A stretch of 64,000 nucleotides of DNA from Ficedula albicollis. Lineage: Eukaryota; Chordata; Aves; Passeriformes; Muscicapidae. The stretch covers positions 32,971,462 to 33,035,461 of the forward strand of contig NC_021674.1 in the NCBI RefSeq assembly GCF_000247815.1, in the 5' to 3' direction. The translations under genes and the position numbers were made by a program. This document shows positions 25,233 through 38,695 of the stretch, in pieces; position 1 is the stretch's first letter; the number at the start of each line of letters is the position of its first letter. The notes beneath the pieces were generated by a model, which was not told the DNA's origin, searched no databases, and saw only the letters and a program-made list of their open reading frames with translations.

Positions 25233-28200
25233 GAGCTAAATAGGCTTATCCTGTGAATATGAAAACCCCGTGACTCAATTGTGATGTGAGGAAGAAATCT
25301 GGACTGTTATAGGAGTGAGTTAATCCTGCAAATTAGCAAAAGCCAGAAGATCACAATTAGTGAGGATTTGGAGTCTTGGTTTCCTTCCCTGCTTGTAGCT
25401 TAAGGATTTTGTCCACATGTGAGACTAGTTTCATTTCTTAAATAATAGCTATGCTGATTGCTTGCATTAATTGAAAAAAAATATAAACTGAGAGAAGGTG
25501 TTTTAACAGTGAGACAACTGATGTAGAGATGGGATAGAAAAAGGGGAAGACAAACTGATACATTGAGGCAAAATTGTCCTTTTATTTCCTACAGTGTAAA
25601 TAAGGTGGCACAGAACTGGAGAGAAAAATGGTCAGCTCCTGCTTTTTTTCATAGTTTGAGAACATGGAGAGCTAGTACAGTCAATTTGAAAGAAAAAGGA
25701 AATAAACTTTTTATGCAATGTACAGTTTTTTGGAACTTATTAGGAAAAGCATTGAGGCCAAAAGCTTAGGAAAATTTATAAAAGGATTATATGTTTATGT
25801 GGGTAATAAAAAGGTCTCTCCTTTATGATACTAGGATAAAAAAGGTGGGATATAAATTGCTATATAGAATAAGGTATTTGATATCTTATAATAAGAAGGC
25901 TTCTTTAAGTGCATCCAGTCTCTGGGTAAGGACTAGAATTTCTGAAACTGCCACTGAATCTTGCTAACACAGGTGTAACTAGGTTCCCTGGGAGGAGGAG
26001 ATACTCAGTATTTTGATAAACTGTGCCCCTCTGTTCGGAAAGTGGGTGAGAGGTGCTGTGTTTTTGAGGCCTGTGATAAACAGATCAGTGAGAAGTGCTT
26101 TTCCAACAGTTTCTACAACAATTCCAGAGTTCCATGTAAGTGTTATATGTTTCAGAATTATTTTAACTTAAAAAAAAAAAGTTTATTCCTTGCTGAAATA
26201 TGTGGAGATTCTAAAAGTTGTCTTGGGTTGAATCATTTATCTGAGCAAAATGCTGGTCTTTACTTTTGTAGAAAGATTGAGTCTTGTGGTTGGTACTCCT
26301 ATATTTTACTAATTGTTCAACATCTGTTGCAAAGAGAGAGGAAAGAGAAATGTACTAAACCAAAGGCATCTCATTCTAATTGAGATCAGGAGGGGATGAC
26401 AAAGGGATTGGGAAGCAATTTTTTAGGAGCTTCCCTTTAAATTTCCAAGGGATAGAACTCAAAAAAGACACAAATCAATGTACTGTCTCATTGACTAAGA
26501 CATTTGCTTCTCATATTGCTTTATATAAATGGGATGTAGAATTAAGATTAGATTTAGAAACACCATATTTTTGTGCCTTTTGTAGAATTCTGTTCTTTGA
26601 CTTCTTCTTAGAAAAGTATTTGAGACTAAATATGAAGAAGTATGTTACTATGCAAAAAATAAACTTGCAAAGCCTTTTGCTTCGGTGCTGTGCTTATGGG
26701 AAGTAAGGAATGCATGGCTAGAGCCCGAGCTAAATAGGCTTATCCTGTGAATATGAAAACCCCGTGACTCAATTGTGATGTGAGGAAGAAATCTGGACTG
26801 TTATAGGAGTGAGTTAATCCTGCAAATTAGCAAAAGCCAGAAGATCACAATTAGTGAGGATTTGGAGTCTTGGTTTCCTTCCCTGCTTGTAGCTTAAGGA
26901 TTTTGTCCACATGTGAGACTAGTTTCATTTCTTAAATAATAGCTATGCTGATTGCTTGCATTAATTGAAAAAAAATATAAACTGAGAGAAGGTGTTTTAA
27001 CAGTGAGACAACTGATGTAGAGATGGGATAGAAAAAGGGGAAGACAAACTGATACATTGAGGCAAAATTGTCCTTTTATTTCCTACAGTGTAAATAAGGT
27101 GGCACAGAACTGGAGAGAAAAATGGTCAGCTCCTGCTTTTTTTCATAGTTTGAGAACATGGAGAGCTAGTACAGTCAATTTGAAAGAAAAAGGAAATAAA
27201 CTTTTTATGCAATGTACAGTTTTTTGGAACTTATTAGGAAAAGCATTGAGGCCAAAAGCTTAGGAAAATTTATAAAAGGATTATATGTTTATGTGGGTAA
27301 TAAAAAGGTCTCTCCTTTATGATACTAGGATAAAAAAGGTGGGATATAAATTGCTATATAGAATAAGGTATTTGATATCTTATAATAAGAAGGCTTCTTT
27401 AAGTGCATCCAGTCTCAGGGTAAGGACTAGAATTTCTGAAACTGCCACTGAATCTTGCTAACACAGGTGTAACTAGGTTCCCTGGGAGGAGGAGATACTC
27501 AGTATTTTGATAAACTGTGCCCCTCTGTTCGGAAAGTGGGTGAGAGGTGCTGTGTTTTTGAGGCCTGTGATAAACAGATCAGTGAGAAGTGCTTTTCCAA
27601 CAGTTTCTACAACAATTCCAGAGTTCCATGTAAGTGTTATATGTTTCAGAATTATTTTAACTTAAAAAAAAAAAGTTTATTCCTTGCTGAAATATGTATT
27701 TCCAACAGTTTCTACAATTCCAGAGTTCCATGTAAGTGTTACATGTTTCAGAATTATTTTAATTTAAAAAAAAAGTTTATTCCTTGCTGAAATATGTGGA
27801 GATTCTAAAAGTTGTCTTGGGTTGAATCATTTATCTGAGCAAAATGCTGGTCTTTACTTTTGTAGAAAGATTGAGTCTTGTGGTTGGTACTCCTATATTT
27901 TACTAATTGTTCAACATCTGTTGCAAAGAGAGAGGAAAGAGAAATGTACTAAACCAAAGGCATCTCATTCTAATTGAGATCAGGAGGGGATGACAAAGGG
28001 ATTGGGAAGCAATTTTTTAGGAGCTTCCCTTTAAATTTCCAAGGGATAGAACTCAAAAAAGACACAAATCAATGTACTGTCTCATTGACTAAGACATTTG
28101 CTTCTCATATTGCTTTATATAAATGGGATGTAGAATTAAGATTAGATTTAGAAACACCATATTTTTGTGCCTTTTGTAGAATTCTGTTCTTTGACTTCTT

Positions 28201-28320
28201 CTTAGAAAAGTATTTGAGACTAAATATGAAGAAGTATGTTACTATGCAAAAAATAAACTTGCAAAGCCTTTTGCTTCGGTGCTGTGCTTATGGGAAGTAA
28301 GGAATGCATGGCTAGAGCCC
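25233..28320. repeat. 1.49-kb tandem duplication, nearly identical copies
   Basis: Copy 1 is 25233-26726 (1494 bp) and copy 2 is 26727-28320 (1594 bp), abutting, both starting GAGCTAAATAGGCTTATCC and ending GCATGGCTAGAGCCC. I see one substitution (GTCTCTGGG/GTCTCAGGG) and about 100 bp of extra sequence in copy 2, which is its own nested duplication. Each copy holds three same-strand open frames (68, 113 or 84, and 108 codons). They match nothing I know, and their identity between copies only reflects how recent the duplication is. Confidence 0.95.
27593..27797. repeat. nested about 100-bp duplication inside copy 2
   Basis: TTTCCAACAGTTTCTACAA to GCTGAAATATGT occurs twice in succession in copy 2 of the 1.49-kb repeat but once in copy 1 (26099-26201). 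The second version differs by loss of three bases (ACAACAATT/ACAATT), TTATA/TTACA, AACTT/AATTT and a shorter A run, so the 100-bp copies are more different than the 1.49-kb copies. Confidence 0.92.
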
Positions 28321-30091
28321 CGGGTAACTCTGAAATGTGATTCCACAGAGCTATCATGTAAGAACATTGTTTTCTTTTCTCCAAAGTGATTCTGAAATGG
28401 CATCAGAGAGGGAGCATCAACTTCTCTGTTGGGCCAGTTCTCTTTAATTCAGTAGATTTGAGTTAAAGTGGTTGGTTCTCCACTTATATTCCAGGGCATT
28501 GAGGACTTGAGGGGTGGGTGTTGTCAGATAGAATACATTTGGGACCAGACCCTCTTCTGTCTCACTCCAGGATAATGGCTTTGCAACTGACATGGCTACA
28601 TTGGTGAAATACAGACAAGAGTGAGAGCAACATCAGCCCTGTAAGATCTGCTCAGCCAGAGTGTGAGAACAGCTGTGGTGATGGGAGCAAATATGGCATC
28701 TTGCACTCAGAGGGGGCTCAGTTCTCTTTTGGGTTGGTGGATGGGGAAGTTTTTTTTCTCCATGCTCTTCTAGTGTCACCCTGCTCTGAAAAGTCTTGGA
28801 GCTGCTCTTGACAAATGAAAGCAGAAACCTGATTGCCCAGCTTCTTTTGAGCTTCAAATGTGTCAAGATGTGTTTTATGAAGAAAAAGGAAGGATTGCAT
28901 ATGTACGAGGGTGAGAAAAAGCCCCTCTCAGCTAATGCAAACAAATTTAAAATCTGCAAATTGATTTAAGGAAGAAATGAAATTGCACTTCACCTTTCAC
29001 TTCCACATTACCTCTCAAGCAGAATTCAGAACTGCTCCAAAGGTTAAAGGCATGGTAATGAGCTTTCATCTTCCAAGAGGCTGGTTGGTGCTCATTGTGG
29101 TTAATGTTGCTAGCAAAGCTCAGCAGAAGGATCTGTAGCTCCTCCTTTTATGAGAGCACTGAAGGTGCCATCACATCTGTCATTCAGGTGTCTGAGCACT
29201 TGGGTTCTACACACCAGGAAAGGCTCAGGTCTGGTAGATGTGTCAAGTGATTAAGGTGCAACCAGTGCAAGGTCATAGTTGTGTGCAAGTGAAATGTTTC
29301 CATTGAGAGAGCTCTTTGAATCAAATACTTGCATCTGTTAAGCTTCAAATTGATACTTTTTAGCCTGGGAAAGTGGCATGTGTATGTGTATATTACATAT
29401 CTACCTAAACTTATGTAAAGGCTTTTGGCTAGTGGGAAGGGCAGGAAAAGAATTAAAAGTTGGAGCTGTGCTTGATGAAATCACTTCTGCTTCCCTGACT
29501 TTGCTGTGGCTGCATGCTCAGTGTCACTGGATAATTATAAAACACCCATAATGTGAATCCTGATATTTCTTTACACCAAGGCTATTAATAAAAGCAGAGT
29601 TTAGGCCTAGTTTTGTAAAAAAACCCCACTTTTTGGAAGCATATAGTGATATACTCTTTCCTGTAAAAGATAGATGACAGATATGATTTGTAATTTCTTT
29701 CCTTTCTGACAGGCTTCAGGCTGCTGGAGCTAGGCAGTGTAGCTGGACTTAAACACAATTCATAAGCACAGTCATCTTTTTGTTTTTCTTGTATATTTTC
29801 TCAGTTATTGCAGTGCAACATAGAAAATGGAAAATTAATTCAAGTGCTATTAAAGAAATTATACAGAGTGCATTTCAAGAAAATGTACAGTAATGAGATA
29901 CTATCAGTGCTTAATTGATCAGTCTCTCTGATCCCTGAAGACTTCCTGTGATGTTTGTTGCCAGTGTGCAGGAGGTAGAAAAGGATGTGACATGATTTGC
30001 AATTGTACAATACTGATACATCATGGCAGTGATCAGAGATAGGACTGACAGGGAAAATGCACTCAGAAAGCTTTGTCTACATTTGGACCAA

Positions 30092-30184
30092 TTTCTACAA
30101 AAGTACAACTTTGAAGAGTCTTGCAATGCTAGGTAGGTGTTTCTACAAAAGTAACTTTGAAGAGTCTTGCAATGCTAGGTAGGT
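30092..30184. repeat. tandem duplication, 48-bp period, 2 copies
   Basis: Copies at 30092-30138 and 30140-30184, starting TTTCTACAAAAGTA and ending AATGCTAGGTAGGT. The second lacks two bases (GTACAACTT/GTAACTT). Confidence 0.93.
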
Positions 30185-33100
30185 TTAACTGAGGCTTAGT
30201 TTGCAAGCTGTGTCAAGATTTTTTTTTTTTTTTTGCTTTGAAGTAATGTAAACCAAAAATATTATAATTTGTCATGTCCAGTAAATAACATAACAAGAAC
30301 TATTTGAGTGACTTATGAGAACAAAGCAGCAGAAAGTTCCTGGGCACCATGCTTCTTTGACAAATTACAAGAGCATCAGAGGCTGTTCTAAAGCTTATCT
30401 GTTTTATTTTACTTTTAGATGTAAATGCTGAATGAGGGATCAAGTTGTTTTCATGCAGCTAAGTGCTTTGGAGGGAAAAATCTAGTTCTCATATTACTGG
30501 CTTTTCATTGTTTTCCATTCTTAGTCAGTTGTCACAAGGGTCTTTGCCTCTGTAATCCTAAATGCCAGGATATGCCATTTGCTGCCAGGATTTAGTAGCC
30601 ATGCTTATGATCTCCTGACTGTTGTCTTGCACTTCAGAACCTTTGTAGAGAACCTTTTAAATGTTGCCACAGCCCAACTTACCAAGATTTATTCCTATTT
30701 ATGTAAAAGTAGATGAAATGCAGTCACCTGACCTGCCTTAATTCAAGATTTCTGGAAAGGGGCTCAAGACAGGGGTGTTATGTATGTGCAGATTGAGATT
30801 TTTCCAATCTCAGTGATGTGGATTTCTCTGTTTCCTTCTCCATTCTCTGCTCAATCACCTTAATCATATATTATGAATATTTGCTACTTCTCCTTGCCAT
30901 CTCAATGCTTTGTCTCTGAAACAGGGACAGTTGGCTCTGGTGCAATGGGCCATTACTTCTGTGGCCTCCAGGCATTTTATGATTCAGTGAATATGAATAA
31001 TAAAGCACCTTATTCCTCCTCTGTTCTCCGGGGAAGGTGATTTCAAGTGTGGCAGTGGAGGATTATTATGGCTTGGTTTCCTTTTGAGCGTGGGAGGGCC
31101 CCTATAAATTAGAAATGCTTAACAGAAAAGCTGGAAAACAACTTTTTTGCTCTTCAGTATCCCATTCTATCTGCTGTAAAATTTTATATGATTCACAATA
31201 AAAAAATTTTTTGGTAATGCTATTGCTCTTTGTATTCTTTTGCCTAATTCGAATACCTTGAGTAGAAATGCCCCTTCATAATTTCTTGAGGAATCTTTAG
31301 ATGCTACGACAGAAAGCCAAAGGACTTATCAGTAGCCACAGCTCTACTACAGTAAGAGAAGCAAGAGTTTGTGCTTAGGCCATTAGAGAATTTGCTCCTG
31401 AAACTTTTTAAACATTGCATGGACATAGAGTGGGGAAAAGTAAGATTTTTACCAGGGAACATATAATGTAAACCCAGTTGAATTGGTAACTATAATATTT
31501 TGCAGGGTTTAAAGTCCATATCTCTAAAATGATAAAAAATACTTGGAGGAAGGAAATAAATTTTATTGTGCTACACTTTGTGTTAAGAAGTGGATGTACA
31601 GGAAAGTTGAAGGATATGCCTTGGGTGGCTGCTATGCAGTCTGTGAGGAGATGAGAGAATAGCCTTTTCTCCTGTTACACTCAGGACAAAAAGGGCTGTC
31701 TTGTCATTTTGTATGTTGAGGGTAGGTTTTTCTGTGCCTGCCTCAAACAATCAATATCAGAGTGGATTATGAAACAGAAATCATAAGGGCTCAGAACAAT
31801 CTGAAAGAACATTGGTAACAGAAGGGACTGACTAAAAATATCTTGCTGGTTGATTGTTTTTTTATCTTCAAATACAGCCTGAGCTGGAATTTTTATCAAC
31901 TGCACAGAGTTCATACACTCTGCCTTTTACAACAAGCTGCTACTGTGCTTTCTGAGAAGAAAAGAAACTTGCAAATAAGGACTTTGCTTTAGTGGGATTC
32001 ACTTGAAAGCATGCCCTTGGGAAAGAAAAAGACTGCAGAAGTTCTAAATTGACCTCTGAAGTTTTTAGGTTTTAGCATCATTGAAACATATTTTTTCAAA
32101 AATCTCCTGAGTCCAGGATATATCTTTCTTGTTTACTCTGCCTTGATTTCTGACTTTGTAAAAGTAATTCCAGGAAATGCTGAAATCCTGTCATTCTCCC
32201 ACCCTGCTCTGTTTTTTCCTAGGGAACCTTACAGTATTGCTTTTCTGCTGGAAAATGGAAAAAATTAACAAAAACAGTCATATTTTTTTTTTGGTGGGAG
32301 TTTTATCATCTATTCATGGTGGGTAAGACTGAACCCTGTGTGAAGGAGCCCCACTGTCCATAGGGGACACTGCAGTAAGCATCAGCAAGCATTAGTTAGT
32401 TCTAGGTGGCTTGGTTCTTTGTTATCCTGTCTATGTAGTGCTGCTCTACATTTTGGAGCTGGTTCATGCCCATCTTGTATTCCCATTGTCCTAGAGTAAA
32501 TGTGCAGGATGACTTATGAAGTGCCTATAGTAAACCTTGTGAAGAGACAGTGGGACCTGTTGTATAAATTACAGCACTATACATGCACTGATCTGTGGTC
32601 AGGGATCCTTCCTTTGCCATGTTACTATGGAGCAGCAAATCTGTCCATGATGCTCTATTTAAAAAGTAATTAAAATAGAATAAAGAGTTCCTTTCAAAAA
32701 TTAGTTGATAAGTAACTTCTGAAAATTTTACATTGCAAACCCACTAAAAAAGTTAGAAGGGAAGCATTCAAAACAGGTCATGTGCAAAGAAAAATTCTCT
32801 GTGCAGTAAGCCAAAATTAAAACTGAAGATAACAATGAGACATTTGTTACAGTTCAGAATAGTTTACTAGAGTTCAGGCATAATTTCAGATGGTGTGCTA
32901 TTTTGTTGTTGTTATATTCGAATTTCATTAAATGCACTTAATTAAATCTATTGTAAATCTGTTTTATCCCCAAGGGGCCAGTTAGTATAATCCTTCTGTT
33001 TGCTTATAAAAATATCAACCAATTGTTCCTGCAATAATTTTAATCACTGTTTATTTTTAAACAATAGTGAAGTGCATTTTGTCTGTTTAGTTTCTTGTGC

Positions 33101-34758
33101 AAAGTCCTTGGGGCAATGAGTTTTTGTTGTTGTTTGTGTCTTGTGTAGAAGAAACTTTATATTCATTGTCACAGTGTTTAAAAAAAAAGATAAAAAGAAG
33201 AAAAATAAGTACAACAGTGCCATTTGAAGTTCATTGAGGCTGACTTTAAAGAGAAAGAAATGAATGTAGTTGTAAGACTTGATAGTATACTTTCAGACAG
33301 TGATAAAAATGAGCAAATTCTATTAGTAAAAATTAGGAAATAAGCCTACAAGGACTCAAAAATTTAAATAATAACAAGATTCTTAGACAATTTACAATTT
33401 ACAAAGCACAAATCTACCTGAGATTAATATAGTTCAGAGACAGGCAATCATGTATAACAAAAGCTGCAAGAGCATGCTGTTGATGTGTACTGTGGGTGAG
33501 TTTTGCTGTGAAAGTATACACAGTGTAGCTATGAGTAAAGAATTGGTAGTATTTACTGTGTGTGCTGCATTCCAGAGTTAAATGCATTAGGTAACAAGAT
33601 GGACAAAACCTTGCATATGTCTGTCTTGTATTTGTCCTTTACAACACTTCTTCTAGACAACAAATCATACACAATCATTAAACCTGTGTGGTGCCTACCC
33701 TTGCTTTGATGCGAGTTCTGTTTTAGTGGAAGATAATTCCTGAAGAATCAGGTTATTTGTCCACTCCAAATTGCCATGATAGGTTATACTGATGGCATTT
33801 GAAAGAATATAATCTCTTGAGGAATGACTACCATTTGTTTGTGCTGAGTGGATATGCAGTTGTTCTCTCTTCTGCCTTTTCAGAAACAGCCGTAGAGCAT
33901 ACCCAGAGTAAAGCCTGTGCCCCTTCCTCTCCCTAATTAGTTTTTCAGAATGGTGCAATTTTGAGAATATGCGTGTCTGTAGTCTGTATCTTCTAAAGTG
34001 ATCACTGGTTTTTTTTTTTTAAGTCCCATCTGAGAAAAGTAAAGGGGTATGTCTCAGCATTTTCTAAAAAAGAGTCATTTAAAATCATTGATGAGAGCCA
34101 AATACTGTTCTTCATCTGACCTTATTTAGCTGGTCAGTGGAGATGGGGATTGGTATTAATTACTCAGTCTTCAAGTGAATGTGCACAAAATTAAAGCTGA
34201 GAATGGGCAGTTAGCATGTTTAAAATTCTTAGAGTACAAAGGCCCTAAGGGGACATGTGGGAATGTCATCTTTGTACAGTAAAGCTGTCACAGTGAAGAC
34301 AGATTATGATGGTTCCTGCAAACCAAAATGCAAATTGCATAAACTGGGAAAAGATCATTGTGTGCACTTGAATTAAATGCTAGGTCAGCTTTGGATAATG
34401 CAGTGTTCAGTTAGAGCCTGGAAAACTGTGCTTGGCTTGGATCCCTTCAAGACTTGCAAATCTAAGCTGAAACAAACAATTTGAATGGAAAACATGATAG
34501 AAGTTGCAGCAAATGAGAGGAGACAAAAACATGATTAGCTTGGAAAATAGAAGTAGTCTAGGAGCATATTTAAAAAGTTGAGGCTGTTTGGTGCTGTGTA
34601 TGAAAGATCCATCCCATTCCAAGTGTGTCTCTGATGGTCACAAGCTGGTCCATTTGTGCCACTGAAAAGGAGCCAGAACAGAGAGAGGCCCACTTACCAA
34701 CAATTTACATTATGCACCAACTAAACTTAATCTGATGTCCAGTTGAGGATGTGCTTCT

Positions 34759-34760
<2 letters not shown>

Positions 34761-34793
<33 letters not shown>

Positions 34794-35088
34794 CTCCTAG
34801 CACAGACTGCAGAAGCTGTAACCAGGTTTACATCCATTTTCTAAGATGGGTATTCCTCCTCCACCCATGACTTCAGAGCCAGCACAGGCCAAGTCCCTAA
34901 CTTAAGAACTTTTGCACTGGGGTAGGGCAAATACACCTCCAACTTAGTATTCTGTAGATGCCTGGAGAAGACTAAAAATGTGGCATCTTCTTTAAGATAT
35001 CCTTGATGTTTTCAGACATGGCTTTCTGAAGTAGAGGCAAATTTCCTGCATAGCTGCCTTTTTGGATTTATCTTTCATGAATTTGTAA

Positions 35089-35119
<31 letters not shown>
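34761..35119. repeat. two long poly-T runs 300 bp apart with intervening block
   Basis: T runs at 34761-34791 (31 T) and 35092-35119 (28 T) flank 300 bp of unrecognised sequence. Read on the minus strand, the block would lie between two A runs, as if a poly-A-tailed insert had landed next to another A run. A minus-strand frame at 35090-34990 contains MKDKSKKAAMQEICLYF and is then broken by a stop. I do not recognise it, and no AATAAA lies just before the A run. Confidence 0.5.
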
Positions 35120-37532
35120 CCTTTCATTAGCTGAGAGGGCAATAAATCTAGAGCAAACAGAAGACAGCATAGCATAACTGAGCACCTTCTCAGCCTGTGG
35201 AATTCACCCCAGGAAGTGGCCTCCGAGTCAAATGCTTACAGTTGGGTGATTTTTATGACTGCTAATAACAGCTGTAGCTATGCAAACTAAGGTTATAGGG
35301 CAACCGAATGTATGGCTTAAGGCATTCACCTTCAGAGCAGGAAGCAGCTCTTTATGTCCAGTTGCTGGTCTCATTTGAAGGCTCTTCTGGAACCTTTTGA
35401 ATTCTCTTCATGTGTTCCTGTTAAAAGTTATAACTGTTATAATAATAAAAGTTATAATTGTCATAAAATACTTTTAAAATGTTAGCAGGGTGTTTTTATT
35501 ATTAACATGAAAGAAAGATGTGTTCATGTATTGTGACAGAGATTAGAAAGACCAACCTTGTTAAATTTATAGAGGTCATTTCTGCTATGTGTAACTTCTG
35601 CAGAACAATCAGGGTTTTTTCTTTAGCAAAAAAAAAAGCTAAAGACTTCTCTGGCAATGAGACACTTTCATGTCTGCTCCATGAGCCCTGATAACTTGGT
35701 ATCAGCTGTTGCCCCATCTTCACCTTGGTACATGAAGAAAGGAGCATCTTCAAGAGACTATTTATAGTAGGGACAGAAAAGGGCAATTTGGATCGTTGTG
35801 GTATCTGCCAGCACTAATATAATTAAACCTGTGTCAGCAGTTTATAAAAAATCTAATACTCATGATTTCTTTCCAATGTGGAAACCACTGGAATGGTACT
35901 AGTTTCCAAATGGAAACTTTTTAGATCCCTGGGGGTCAAACCCATGCACCTTTCCATGAGCAGGTTGGTAAGAGACCTGTCAGATGTGTATTGATCTTAG
36001 CCCCCAAAAAGGTCTGACCTTGAGGTGTGGACTGAATGTGTGTGGACTGAATTTGCATTATGCTGCATTCTTATTCAGTAATCATTGTGGGAATCTCTAA
36101 GCCTGTCAGATGTCTTTTTTTCCATACTGGAAATGATGTAGCTCTCTTTCCTTGTATTTTCATGGTAGAATTTAACTATATGTCTTGGCTTAAATAGACT
36201 AATGATTCCACCTATATGTGGATAAACTAATTGTAGTCCTTATTCTCTTGCTAGCTACAGAAAGAGGTTTCTTTCTGGGTCAATAATGCCATTTAAATTA
36301 AGCCCACATGCTGTCACACTCCAGTAGCTTCTAGAGCTGTTCTTGTCAACTGACAAGTGAAAGGTCAGTGTCTCACAGATTGTTGTTTGTGATAAGGAAA
36401 CAGCTACAGTAAGATTTGAACTCCTTATGATGTCACGACATTGCTGGCAGTTGGTAACTGATCAGAGAAATGAAAGCTTGTTTTCATAACAAATGCATTA
36501 CTCCTGCACGCAGTGAGAGAGAGCTGTGCCTCAGCTTCAAAAATGCAGTCACTTCATTTAACAGCTGCCCCACGTGTACAGACAGGTGTCAGACATACCT
36601 CTCTTTTGATTGCTGCACTTGTTATTTTAGCACAATTAGTCTGACTGCTGAGGACTCAAAAGGTAGCTGATGCAACAAGGGATTACAGTGAGAGTGCTGA
36701 ATGTGGATGTATGAAATCAACTTTAACTGAGTCACACAAAAGAAAGGCACTTTCTCTTGTAAAATGTTACCAATCTGATAGAGAATAAGTCATAGTGGAA
36801 AAAGATCCAATTAATTTCCAGCTGTACAGCTTTATAATGCAGCAAGATGTTCAGGTAACTAAGAGAATTAACAGCTTCATAAAAGTAGATTAAAAAAAAA
36901 ACTTCTGAAAGCTATAGGCAGCCTCAGCTTTCCAATAGATTACTATGTTATTGCTGTCTTCTTGATGAGAAAGGAAGCAGTTTTATTGTGTTGTTGCACA
37001 GAGCCTTTTTTGCATTGCTAAAATGCTTAGAGACACAAAATTGAGAACAGAACCTCTCTTTGCTAGCTGATGCTCCTGTTTTTCATTTGCAGAGTCTGTA
37101 TGGGAATATGCCAGTTGGGAAACCTTACGTTGCTGTTCTGTCAGCAGAGGCTTGGCTGGTGGAACTCTGTGAATGAGAGGTGAACGTGGGCCTGGCTGGT
37201 GGTGCCTTACTCGAAAGGGATGGCTCACAGCCCTGCAGGAGTCTGCCTGTGGCAAGTCTGCTTCACTGAGGGCCTGCATATTTACACCCCAGGGTGGTTA
37301 TCCTGCCTATAGCTTCCTTGGAGAGGAATAGAAAAGGCTGGCATAATCTTGAATGGACATGAGAAAACTTAGAGGGTATTGAAAAAGGTAGTTCTCATGG
37401 CTTTTGTGGTTTTGTAACAAGGCCTCACCTTTCAGAAAATAGTTTGATCATTAAGAAGTAGCTAATAAATAAAATTGGCATGCTGTGTCACTGACTAAAG
37501 GAGTACTGCAGACTAGAATCTACTTCTGTGCA

Positions 37533-38008
37533 GGGGCCGACTTCAGGCGAGGTAGATATTTACTGTCCTGAATGCTTCAGATAATATTATTTTCTGTTTA
37601 CTTTTCTGATTAATACATATCTCAAAATAAAGTGAGGGAGTAAGAAGGTGGCTTGATCAGTACTGCTTCAGACTCTGTACTGATTTCTTTTGATGTATAT
37701 ACAGTACTGTGCTGTAGATATGGGATGGGTCAGTGAAAAGAGAGAAGTGGATGTTGTCTGCTGTCACTCAAGGACCGACTTCAGGTGAGGTAGATATTTA
37801 CTGTCCTGAATGCTTCAGATAATATTATTTTCTGTTTACTTTTCTGATTAATACATATCTCAAAATAAAGTGAGGGAGTAAGAAGGTGGCTTGATCAGTA
37901 CTGCTTCAGACTCTGTACTGATTTCTTTTGATGTATATACAGTACTGTGCTGTAGATATGGGATGGGTCAGTGAAAAGAGAGAAGTGGATGTTGTCTGCT
38001 GTCACTCA
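37533..38008. repeat. tandem duplication, 238-bp period, 2 copies
   Basis: Copies at about 37533-37770 and 37771-38008, containing CCGACTTCAGG and ending TGTCTGCTGTCACTCA. Apart from the first few bases I see one substitution (GGCGAG/GGTGAG). The second copy ends exactly where the CR1 homology begins. Confidence 0.95.
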
Positions 38009-38695
38009 GTGGGACCTTGACAGGCTGGAGAATTGGGCAAACACAAAGGGGTAAAAAAGGGCAAGTGCAGGGTTCTGCTCCTGGGGAGGAATAACCCCAA
38101 TGCCTGGGGCTGACCTGCTGGAGAGCAGCTCTGCAGAGAAGGACCTGGGGGTCCTGGTGGGTGACAAGTTGTCCATGAGCCAGCAGTGCCCTGATGGCCA
38201 GGAGGGACAGTGTGTTCTGGGGTGCATCAGGAGCAGCGTGGCCAGCAGGCCAAGGGAGGTGATCCTGCCCCTCTACTCAGCCCTGCTGAGGCACCTCTGG
38301 AATGCTGTGTCCAGTTCTGGGCTCCTCAGCACAAGAAAGACAAGGAGCTACTGGAGAGGGTCCAATGGAGGCCACAAAGACAATGTGGGGTCTGGAGCAT
38401 CTCCTGTGAGGAGAGGAGAGACTGCAGGACCTGGGTCTATTCAGCCTGGAGAAGAAATCCTTTCTGAGCGGGGATCTCACTAGTGCATATAAATATCTCA
38501 AACATGGGTGCCAAGAGAGTGATACCAGATTCTTTTCAGTGGTGTCCAGTGAGAGGATGAGGAGCAATGGCCAGAAACTAAACCACAAGTTCTACCTCAA
38601 CATAAGGAAGAACTACTTCATGTTGAGGGGAGCAGAGCACTGGAATAGGCATTCCAGGGAGATTGTGGAGTCTGCCTCTCTGAAGATCCTTTACC
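38009..38695 (+). mobile_element. CR1 LINE fragment, 3' half, sense
   Basis: Clear avian CR1: GGACCTTGACAGGCTGGAGA at the start, then 'ctgctggagagcagctctgcagagaaggacctggg', 'ggaggtgatcctgcccctctactcagccct', 'tgtccagttctgggctcctcagcac', and 'aggaagaactacttcatg' to 'attgtggagtctgcctctctgaagatcc'. These correspond to the end of ORF2 and the part just before the 3' terminus. It is 5' truncated, and its own 3' end is missing where the opposite-strand fragment begins. Frames are broken by stops and indels, so it is inactive. Confidence 0.93.

Noticed and set aside
36020..36060. Short repeated 'gtgtggactgaat' words
   Set aside because: Only 13-16 bp and of a size common by slippage; not listed as a separate feature.
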